In this document: piece after piece, positions 1 to 5,630 of the stretch
Layout: every line of letters starts with the position of its first letter
Numbering within the stretch: the stretch's first letter is position 1
From: an uncultured Lachnospiraceae bacterium
GTDB lineage: Bacteria > Bacillota > Clostridia > Lachnospirales > Lachnospiraceae
Length of the DNA stretch: 64,000 bases
Assembly (NCBI GenBank): GCA_947589305.1
Contig: CANQAP010000007.1
Span: 1-64,000 of the forward strand
Reading direction: 5' to 3'
Program-made: the position numbers and the translations under genes
The notes under the pieces: model-generated
Databases searched by the model: none
The model's input: the letters and a program-made list of their open reading frames with translations, nothing else
Told to the model about the DNA's origin: nothing

Positions 1-546
1 AAGCCTTACTTCCCGTCTGCCAATATCATTGTTTGTATAACAGCAAGTGTCAAAGCCGATCAGTTCAAAGCCTTCATGAAGATAAAATCCTATCGCATTT
101 GTGTTGCAGGACTGCGTTTCTAAAATGATTGCGCGTCTGTTCTGACGAAGTGCTATATCCTTTGCTTTATCCATCAGTTTTTTTCCGATACCTTGATGGC
201 GGAGATCTTCCAATACCCATAACTCCGTTACCATAAGCCTGTTTGACCATTCTTCGGGACAGACTTCAATACAAGCCAACAGTGTGCCGTCCAAGTCGAG
301 AACGCCATAGGCTTCGGCATTTTCCCAATGTTCCTGATATAAGGAATCGGGAAAATCATATTCCTCCGGCGTATGAATAATTTCCTTTTCAGCCATTTTC
401 CTGACAAGAGAAACTGCGCATCCGTCTTTGTCAAACGGACTCATTTCAAGATCATAATAACTATCGCTTCTTGTCATGATCGGTACCAGTACGCCTTTCC
501 ATTTTTCTTTTGGCAGTGCCACTATTTCAATTTCACAATGTTCCAT
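1..546 (-). CDS. GNAT N-acetyltransferase, partial (runs off the left edge)
   Basis: Reading leftward from an ATG at 546 gives an open frame of about 182 codons that is still open at base 1, so the C-terminus lies outside the window. It starts MEHCEIEIVALPKEKWKG and carries the GNAT acetyl-CoA signature: a strand with ELWVLEDLRHQGIGKKLMDK (R/Q-x-x-G-x-G/A-type pyrophosphate loop), followed by AIILETQSCNTNAIGFYLHEGF, the typical beta5-alpha4 ending with FYxxxGF. The overall pattern resembles streptothricin acetyltransferase-like GNATs, but the substrate cannot be told. A ribosome site AAAGGA lies 7 nt before the ATG. The start overlaps the end of a small frameshifted gene by 14 nt, suggesting they were once co-translated. 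It lies beyond an integrase scar next to tRNA-Gly, so it may be cargo of a decayed mobile element. Confidence 0.85.
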   Translation of the reverse strand, partial: MEHCEIEIVALPKEKWKGVLVPIMTRSDSYYDLEMSPFDKDGCAVSLVRKMAEKEIIHTPEEYDFPDSLYQEHWENAEAYGVLDLDGTLLACIEVCPEEWSNRLMVTELWVLEDLRHQGIGKKLMDKAKDIALRQNRRAIILETQSCNTNAIGFYLHEGFELIGFDTCCYTNNDIGRREVRL

Positions 547-744
547 TTGATGTTCCTTTCGTATTTATCCATTCACTTTCCGTCTTATATCCACCATTTT
601 GGAGTAAGTTCACGGCACGCACCGCATGTGAAAATAGTATCGCTGCTGCAACTCCTCCGGCATCTACATAATCGGATATTTTTCTGTCATTCTGAACAGC
701 TTTTGCAGCCTGATACATGCCATATATTCCAATTTATTTTCCAT
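533..744 (-). pseudogene. Small frameshifted gene of unknown function
   Basis: An ATG at 744 has a strong ribosome site (GGAGG, 9 nt upstream) and begins MENKLEYMA, but that frame stops after 26 codons. A second frame opens at the same place and runs 61 codons to 533, with balanced protein-like composition (AAKAVQNDRKISDYVDAGG, later AAAILFSHAVRAVNLLQNGG). The simplest reading is one roughly 70-codon gene split by a one-base frameshift near 718. It overlaps the start of the acetyltransferase by 14 nt. I do not recognise the family. The alternative is that only chance frames are present. Confidence 0.35.
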
Positions 745-752
745 TTTGCTTT

Positions 753-875
753 TCCTCCGTTTCCCGGCGGCTCGGACATGAAAACAGTCAAATAACAAAA
801 AAAATATATCTGCATGTTGTAGAAAAACTGCAAGAAGCAGACGAAAACCAAATAAAAATAGCAAAAATATTATAA
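753..875 (+). pseudogene. C-terminal remnant of a tyrosine recombinase (integrase)
   Basis: The plus strand reads SVSRRLGHENSQITKKIYLHV followed by VEKLQEADENQIKIAKIL and a TAA at 873-875. LGH-x(n)-T-x-x-IYLHV is the end of the catalytic domain of phage/ICE-type tyrosine recombinases: the H of LGH and the nucleophile Y of IYLHV are both kept, and a short charged helix usually ends these proteins. Nothing upstream of about 753 continues the family, so more than 85 percent of the gene is missing. It ends about 90 nt from the 3' end of a tRNA-Gly gene, the usual relationship between an integrase and its tRNA attachment site. Too short to be functional. Confidence 0.6.
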
Positions 876-876
876 T

Positions 877-898
877 CTGCCCCATTTCTGCCCCATTT
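877..898. repeat. Tandem direct repeat CTGCCCCATTT x2
   Basis: Two perfect adjacent copies of CTGCCCCATTT follow the integrase stop codon by one base. Short direct repeats of this kind next to integrase genes are often arm-type binding sites of the recombinase; that role here is inference from position. Confidence 0.6.
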
Positions 899-912
899 AT
901 ATATCCAAGAAG

Positions 913-957
913 ACAAAAATCCCGAAGAATGCACGGAAATAAAGGATTCTTCGGGAT
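913..957 (-). terminator. Rho-independent terminator of tRNA-Gly
   Basis: A perfect 12-bp stem (919-930 with 946-957) with a 15-nt loop is followed on the minus strand by a T-rich run (TTTTTGTCTTCTT). It lies 8 nt past the 3' end of the tRNA. Confidence 0.85.
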
Positions 958-965
958 AGGTCAAA

Positions 966-1036
966 AGCAGATAACGGGAGTCGAACCCGCCTCTCCAGCT
1001 TGGGAAGCTAGCATTCTACCGATGAACTATATCTGC
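966..1036 (-). tRNA. tRNA-Gly (anticodon CCC)
   Basis: On the minus strand the 71-nt sequence folds as a cloverleaf: acceptor GCAGATA/TATCTGC, D-stem GTTC/GAAT, anticodon stem CTAGC/GCTGG with loop TTCCCAA (anticodon CCC, reading GGG), T-arm GCGGG-TTCGACT-CCCGT and discriminator T, as expected for bacterial tRNA-Gly. The 3' CCA is not encoded (TTTTGA follows). It has its own promoter and terminator and is flanked on its 3' side by an integrase remnant, so its 3' half may have served as an attachment site. Confidence 0.95.
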
Positions 1037-1080
1037 ATTTCATAAATTAGGATGGTCTACATATGCCTCAGCGTATCTTG

Positions 1081-1109
1081 ATTATATCACACCTCCACAA
1101 CCCGGACAA
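1081..1109 (-). promoter_or_regulatory. Sigma-A promoter of tRNA-Gly
   Basis: Minus strand: -35 TTGTCC (1104-1109), 17-nt spacer, -10 TATAAT (1081-1086). The predicted start lies about 38 nt before the mature tRNA 5' end. Confidence 0.75.
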
Positions 1110-1157
1110 GCGAAAAAACTGTTATATTTTGACAGATGCCTTTTCATTTTCCTTCAT

Positions 1158-1186
1158 TCATGATACCTCCAGACTTTGCATATAGT
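1158..1186 (+). promoter_or_regulatory. Candidate sigma-E (mother-cell sporulation) promoter
   Basis: TCATGAT (1158-1164), 14-nt spacer, CATATAGT (1179-1186), close to the Bacillus/Clostridium sigma-E pattern (TCATATT-N14-CATACAAT). It sits just upstream of the ribosome site of the LysM-GH18 gene, whose family is typically a sporulation product. No good sigma-A site competes. Confidence 0.45.
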
Positions 1187-1204
1187 AAAAGAAAAGGGAT
1201 TTTT

Positions 1205-2359
1205 ATGGATATTCATGTAGTGGTTTCCGGAGAAACCGTATCCTCCATCGCAAACACCTATCAGATCGCCGAAGATTCCATTATATACAACAATCAGTTG
1301 ATCTATCCCTATACGCTAGTTGTCGGGCAGGCTTTACTTCTCTCCACTCCCGACGACATCACCCCTTCCCAGACTGTCACCACCAACGGCTACGCATATC
1401 CGTTTATCAATTCGTGGGTACTCCGCCAGACCCTTCCTTATCTGAGCCGGTTATCCGTTTTTTCTTATGGCTTTACAGCGGAGGGCGAAATTCTGCCTCC
1501 CGGTATAGATGACAACGCTCTCATTGCTCAGGCATTGGAAAATAACGCGGCGCCTTTTTTGACACTGACTCCGTTTGACGCGAGCGGACAGTTTAACAAT
1601 CTCCTGATTTCCGAACTCATCAATAACCCACAGGCGGTGGAACGGCTTATAGAAAACCTGATCTCCACCGTGACCGTCAAAGGATTTCAGGGGGTGGATA
1701 TTGATTTTGAATTCGTACTTGCTTCCGACCGTGTTACCTTTGCCGAATTTGTCGCGAACGTCCGCTCCGCTATCAACGCCATCGGCTATCCGGTCACCGT
1801 AGATTTAGCGCCTAAGACAAGCGACGACCAGACCGGATTGCTCTATGCGGGAAAAGACTATGCGTTGTTAGGGGAAGCCGCCGATGAGGTTTTGTTAATG
1901 ACTTACGAATGGGGATATACCTATGGTCCGCCCTTGGCTGTCGCTCCGATCAATAAGGTACGGGAAGTCGTGGAATATGCTTTGACCCGTATACCGAAAG
2001 AAAAGATCAATCTCGGTATACCGAATTACGGATATGACTGGTCGCTTCCCTATGTCAGAGGCACCACAGCGGCTACCACCATTGGAAACATAGAAGCCGT
2101 GACGATCGCTGCCAATAACGGAGCCGTGATCCAATTTGATGAGACCGCGCAGTCGCCCTACTTTACCTATGAAAAAGACGGTATTGAACATGAAGTATGG
2201 TTTGAGGACGCCCGCAGCATGCAGGCAAAGTTTAACTTGGTACAGGAATACGACCTGCACGGAATGGGATACTGGCAGATCATGCGGCTGTTCCGTGCCA
2301 ACTGGCTGCTGCTTGCCAACCGCTTTAACATTGACAAAACCAACCCTTCCTCCGTATAA
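1205..2359 (+). CDS. LysM-GH18 spore peptidoglycan hydrolase (SleL/YaaH type)
   Basis: 384 residues. An N-terminal LysM domain (about 3-49, starting IHVVVSGETVSSIANTYQI) binds peptidoglycan; a GH18 TIM barrel fills the rest. The catalytic strand reads GVDIDFE (D165, D167, E169), keeping the acid/base Glu, although the first Asp of the DxxDxDxE motif is Gln. There is no signal peptide, typical of spore cortex/coat enzymes such as SleL (YaaH), N-acetylglucosaminidases acting on cortex fragments in germination. SleL usually has two LysM modules; here only one is seen. The start at 1205 follows AAAAGGG; an upstream in-frame start at 1136 has no ribosome site. A sigma-E-like promoter precedes it, and a HAD phosphatase follows 48 nt later on the same strand. 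Confidence 0.85.
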   Translation: MDIHVVVSGETVSSIANTYQIAEDSIIYNNQLIYPYTLVVGQALLLSTPDDITPSQTVTTNGYAYPFINSWVLRQTLPYLSRLSVFSYGFTAEGEILPPGIDDNALIAQALENNAAPFLTLTPFDASGQFNNLLISELINNPQAVERLIENLISTVTVKGFQGVDIDFEFVLASDRVTFAEFVANVRSAINAIGYPVTVDLAPKTSDDQTGLLYAGKDYALLGEAADEVLLMTYEWGYTYGPPLAVAPINKVREVVEYALTRIPKEKINLGIPNYGYDWSLPYVRGTTAATTIGNIEAVTIAANNGAVIQFDETAQSPYFTYEKDGIEHEVWFEDARSMQAKFNLVQEYDLHGMGYWQIMRLFRANWLLLANRFNIDKTNPSSV

Positions 2360-2407
2360 TAAAAACCATTCATATCCATAGCCAAACGGCGTGGTCAGGG
2401 AGGAAAC

Positions 2408-3100
2408 ATGATCAAGGTTATTTTATGGGATATAGACGGAACCATTTTAGATTTTAAAGCCTCGGAAAAGCATGCACTGCGTACCTGCTTTTCGCTATTT
2501 CATTTAGGCGACTGTACGGACGCTATGGTTGCCCGTTATTCAGAGATCAACCGGCAATACTGGAATCGGTTAGAACGGGGAGAGCTGCCTAAGGCTCAGA
2601 TATTGGTGGAGCGATTTGAAACATTTTTCCGTCAGGAGAACATCTTATGTGAGGACGCGGATGCGTTTAACCAAGCCTACCAAATACAATTAAGCGAAAC
2701 CATCTGTTTTTTAGATGATGCCTATCATATCCTTCAGGATCTGTCGGCATATGTAAAGCAATATGCCGTCACGAATGGCACCTATGCGGCACAAAAACGA
2801 AAACTGGAAGCATCCGGTTTAGAGAAGATATTTGATGCTTCCTTTATTTCAGATGAAATCGGAGCGGAAAAACCAAGCATAGAATTTTTTTCGCATGTCT
2901 TCCGGCAGATCGGTCCCTATCCGAAACAGGAGATTTTAATAATCGGCGACTCCTTAACCAGTGATATTCAGGGAGGAAACAATGCCGGTATCCGATGCTG
3001 CTGGTATAATCCACAGCATCAGAAGAACAACACGCATTTAAGAATTGATCATATCATATGGAATCTGAATCAGGTAAAAGACATTATCCTTAAGTCTTAA
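2408..3100 (+). CDS. HAD hydrolase, YjjG/YfnB-type nucleotidase
   Basis: 230 residues with the HAD core: motif I WDIDGTILDF (nucleophile D8, general acid D10), an alpha-helical C1 cap, motif II Thr/Asn (VTNGTYAAQ), motif III Lys in GAEKPS, and motif IV GDSLTSDIQGGNNAG, which places metal-binding aspartates. The order and wording match the YjjG/YfnB branch, which dephosphorylates pyrimidine and non-canonical nucleoside monophosphates. The substrate is inferred from the family only. GGAGG precedes the ATG by 4 nt. It follows the GH18 gene at 48 nt and converges on the next gene, sharing a TTAA where both stop codons overlap (3097-3100), so no terminator separates them. Confidence 0.8.
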   Translation: MIKVILWDIDGTILDFKASEKHALRTCFSLFHLGDCTDAMVARYSEINRQYWNRLERGELPKAQILVERFETFFRQENILCEDADAFNQAYQIQLSETICFLDDAYHILQDLSAYVKQYAVTNGTYAAQKRKLEASGLEKIFDASFISDEIGAEKPSIEFFSHVFRQIGPYPKQEILIIGDSLTSDIQGGNNAGIRCCWYNPQHQKNNTHLRIDHIIWNLNQVKDIILKS

Positions 3101-3666
3101 TCCGATTCCGCCGGAGCCGCCGCTTCTACGCTGCCCGAAGCCGAAGCCGTTTCCGTAATCCCGGTTTCTACAACCGAACCGGAACTTTCTTCGCTCTCAC
3201 TGTCCTCTTCTTCATCTTCTAATACGCTGTCATAATCTTTCGGATCTTTTTTTGGCATACGCAAAGTCATTGCCTGTGTATAAAGTTCCATGTTATGCTC
3301 TTTTAAGTATTCCATATCCGACAACGGAACATTATCTCCGGAAGAAATGCGAATGGCGATCGTCAAACACTTTCCATAGGTACTCCATGCCTCTTCTCCT
3401 GCCTCTTCCTGCTCTTTCACACTATCCATCTGCCTTTGCAGGATATCCAGCAGAGCCGAATTTTGCTCTTCCTGTTGTTTGAGCTTTTGTATGCCATTTT
3501 CCGATATATCCAACGAAATACCTGCTGCCGTCACCGTTTTCTGACCATTCCCTGTGATCACCAGCTTTGAGTTTGCCATCTGCGAACCGTCCGCAGTCGC
3601 TCCGGTCTGAAACATGGTATCAATTCCTTGAATATTTCCGACTTTTAATGGATTGCCAACCCACAT
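3097..3666 (-). CDS. Conserved hypothetical protein under a flagellar (sigma-D) promoter
   Basis: 189 residues, starting MWVGNPLKVGNIQGIDTMF after a strong AGGAGG site (an upstream in-frame start at 3717 lacks one). No signal peptide or membrane segment. Visible parts: a Gly/Ala/Thr-rich N-terminus; a segment VTAAGISLDISENGIQKLKQQ resembling the short 'dis(e/p)xG' segment seen in many clostridial flagellum-associated small proteins; a central helical coiled region; and a very acidic, Ser/Glu-rich tail (about 150-189). A near-perfect sigma-D promoter lies upstream. I do not recognise a named family; a role linked to flagella or motility is inferred from the promoter. Confidence 0.7.
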   Translation of the reverse strand: MWVGNPLKVGNIQGIDTMFQTGATADGSQMANSKLVITGNGQKTVTAAGISLDISENGIQKLKQQEEQNSALLDILQRQMDSVKEQEEAGEEAWSTYGKCLTIAIRISSGDNVPLSDMEYLKEHNMELYTQAMTLRMPKKDPKDYDSVLEDEEEDSESEESSGSVVETGITETASASGSVEAAAPAESD

Positions 3667-3722
3667 AATATCCTCCTCCTGTCTTTGACAATGCGTTGTA
3701 TGGGATCGTCTACTCATTTAAA

Positions 3723-3750
3723 ATATCGGCAGACCTTCCGCAAAACTTTA
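3723..3750 (-). promoter_or_regulatory. Sigma-D (sigma-28, flagellar) promoter
   Basis: Minus strand: TAAA (3747-3750), 16-nt spacer, GCCGATAT (3723-3730). Both elements match the sigma-D/sigma-28 consensus exactly (TAAA-N15/16-GCCGATAT). It lies about 57 nt upstream of the start at 3666. Confidence 0.8.
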
Positions 3751-3855
3751 TAAATATCCGGTTTCCCTAAGACAGACTCCTGCATGGATGTGCCTCAGTC
3801 TGTTTGCCCGCTGTCCGATGCCGAAATCCATTTTTTACTGATAAAAGAATTCGAA

Positions 3856-3884
3856 TTGACAAATACTGTTATCAGTGTTACAAT
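3856..3884 (+). promoter_or_regulatory. Sigma-A promoter of the aldolase gene
   Basis: TTGACA (3856-3861), 17-nt spacer, TACAAT (3879-3884); about 60 nt of leader before the ATG at 3949. Confidence 0.8.
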
Positions 3885-3948
3885 ACGAACTGTCACTTGA
3901 ATGCTTTAATGCGATAAAGTACGGAAAATAAAACATAGGAGTATAATT

Positions 3949-4926
3949 ATGGAAACAAGAAAAGGCAATTTAATGAGTGTAAGAGATGATATAAAGGTAC
4001 TGGATGCAACGATCCGCGATGGCGGTCTTTGCAATAACTTCATGTTTACGGATGAATTTGTCCGGGAACTCTATAAGACCAATATTAAAAGCGGTGTTGA
4101 TTACATGGAGTTTGGATATAAAGCAAGCCGGAATCTGTTTAAGGAAGAAGAATTCGGAAAATGGAAATTCTGTAAAGAAGAAGATATCCGCGAAATCGTC
4201 GGCGACAATATTTCCGATATGAAGATTTCCGTTATGGCGGATGTCGGACGCTGTGATTTCAAAACCGATTTTCTTCCGAAAAGCGAAAGTGTGATCGATA
4301 TGGTGCGGGTTGCCTGCTACATTCATCAAATTCCGGCAGCCATTGAAATGATCGAATATTTCCACTCTCTCGGCTATGAGACTACCTGTAATATCATGGC
4401 AATCTCACAAGCCAATTCCAAGCAGGTCGAAGAAGCCTTAAGCATGCTTGGCACTTCCAGTGTGGACGTCATCTATCTGGTAGACAGTTACGGCTCCCTA
4501 TATCCGGAAAACGCGGCTGAACTCGCCAAGACTTACTTGGAAGCAGCCGAAAAGGCAGGAAAACAAGTCGGTTTCCATGCACACAATAACCAGAACCTCG
4601 CATTTGCCAACACCATTGAAACCATGTCTTATGGCGTCTCCTATCTGGATGCAACCGCTCAGGGCATGGGCAGAGGTGCCGGAAACTGCGCCATGGAATT
4701 ACTGCTGGGCTTTTTAAAGAACCCAAAGTACAGCTTATACAGCCTGTTGACTTTTATTGAGAAATATATGATCCCTCTGCGGGAATCCGGCGTGGTATGG
4801 GGCTATGACCTGCAATATATGTTTACCGGTCAATTAAACCGCCATCCACGCGAAGCCATGACTTTCACGGCAGATCACCGAAAGGACTATTGTGAATTTT
4901 ACAAATCCTTATTGGATAATTTCTAA
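3949..4926 (+). CDS. HMGL/DRE-TIM-type aldolase (4-hydroxy-2-oxovalerate aldolase-like)
   Basis: 325 residues forming a DRE-TIM metallolyase barrel. The N-terminus reads VLDATIRDGGLCNNF, the DRE motif that supplies the catalytic Arg and a metal Asp. Later come VDSYGSLYPE and VGFHAHNNQNLAFAN, the HxH pair that completes the divalent-metal site. Families with this arrangement (DmpG/MhpE aldolases, HMG-CoA lyase, isopropylmalate synthase catalytic domains) cleave or form carbon-carbon bonds next to a 2-oxo acid. There is no partner acetaldehyde dehydrogenase nearby, so the substrate is unknown. The start at 3949 is set by AGGAG 8 nt upstream; MSVRDD at 3973 is an alternative. Monocistronic by its promoter; it converges on rubrerythrin with only 22 nt between. 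Confidence 0.75.
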   Translation: METRKGNLMSVRDDIKVLDATIRDGGLCNNFMFTDEFVRELYKTNIKSGVDYMEFGYKASRNLFKEEEFGKWKFCKEEDIREIVGDNISDMKISVMADVGRCDFKTDFLPKSESVIDMVRVACYIHQIPAAIEMIEYFHSLGYETTCNIMAISQANSKQVEEALSMLGTSSVDVIYLVDSYGSLYPENAAELAKTYLEAAEKAGKQVGFHAHNNQNLAFANTIETMSYGVSYLDATAQGMGRGAGNCAMELLLGFLKNPKYSLYSLLTFIEKYMIPLRESGVVWGYDLQYMFTGQLNRHPREAMTFTADHRKDYCEFYKSLLDNF

Positions 4927-4948
4927 ACTTACGCCGTTTCATGAATTA

Positions 4949-5557
4949 CTATATCCCGTTGCCGGAAACAAACGGTGAGAACTCCAAACGGATAAAGTAT
5001 CCTTGATCATGATCGCAGACCGGGCAGCGTTCCGGAGCGGCTTCCCCTTCATAGATGTGTCCGCAGTTTAAGCAGATCCATCCGGTCTTGACGCTTGACA
5101 CATGCAGTTGATTTTTTTCCAGCCACTCCGCAAACTGTCCGAACCGGTCTCCATGCGTTTTTTCGATCTCGGCTATCATATGAAACGAGCCTGCGACTTT
5201 TTGGAAACCTTCCTCTCTGGCTTTTTCCTCAAACCGCTTATACACATCATCATGCTCCTCGTATTCGTTATGCTGTGCCATGCGAAGCAACTCTGCCAGA
5301 TTGTCCGTGATATCTACCGGATAGCCGCCGTCTACATGAATGGTTTCTCCTCCCAGTTCCGTCAGATGCTTATAGAAGATTTCGGCGTGTTCCCGTTCCT
5401 GATCCGCCGTATAGATAAACATCTGAGCGATCGCCTGCTGTTTTTCTTTCTTTGCCTGTGAAGCGGCAAACGTATAACGCATTCTTGCCTGACTCTCGCC
5501 GGCAAACGCGCGCATTAGATTATCCTTTGTCTCACTGTTCTTAAATTCTACTGCCAT
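4949..5557 (-). CDS. rbr: Rubrerythrin
   Basis: 202 residues, the usual rubrerythrin length. The N-terminal ferritin-like four-helix domain (about 1-145) carries the diiron ligands in FAGESQARMRY, ADQEREHAE and the second-half EIEKTHGDRF. The C-terminal rubredoxin-like domain holds an Fe(Cys)4 site: WICLNCGHIY and ERCPVCDHD. It reduces hydrogen peroxide to water in the cytosol of anaerobes, with electrons from reduced rubredoxin or NADH-linked reductases. AAGGAG lies upstream. A 23-bp imperfect palindrome 34-56 nt before the start may be an operator. The neighbouring oxygen-sensitive ferredoxin oxidoreductase is a sensible context. Confidence 0.95.
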   Translation of the reverse strand: MAVEFKNSETKDNLMRAFAGESQARMRYTFAASQAKKEKQQAIAQMFIYTADQEREHAEIFYKHLTELGGETIHVDGGYPVDITDNLAELLRMAQHNEYEEHDDVYKRFEEKAREEGFQKVAGSFHMIAEIEKTHGDRFGQFAEWLEKNQLHVSSVKTGWICLNCGHIYEGEAAPERCPVCDHDQGYFIRLEFSPFVSGNGI

Positions 5558-5590
5558 AACCTGATAACTCCTTTTTTATGATATATTCTT

Positions 5591-5613
5591 CATGCGGAAC
5601 ATAGTTCCGTATG
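5591..5613. promoter_or_regulatory. Imperfect palindrome upstream of rubrerythrin (possible operator)
   Basis: The core CGGAACATAGTTCCG is a perfect 6+6 inverted repeat around ATA, extended by CAT/ATG after one G-T mismatch. It lies just upstream of the rubrerythrin ribosome site, with no T-run, so it is unlikely to be a terminator. The repressor is unknown. Confidence 0.4.
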
Positions 5614-5630
5614 ACGTTCTGCGCTTGGAT

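Noticed and set aside
373-795. Plus-strand open frame of 140 codons
   Set aside because: It is the complement of the partial acetyltransferase and the small frameshifted gene; it has no ribosome site and its composition (HFP, FFFW runs) is that of an antisense frame.
5595-5609. LexA (SOS) box upstream of rubrerythrin
   Set aside because: The half-sites GAAC and GTTC are 3 nt apart, not 4 as in Gram-positive LexA boxes; kept only as an unassigned palindrome.
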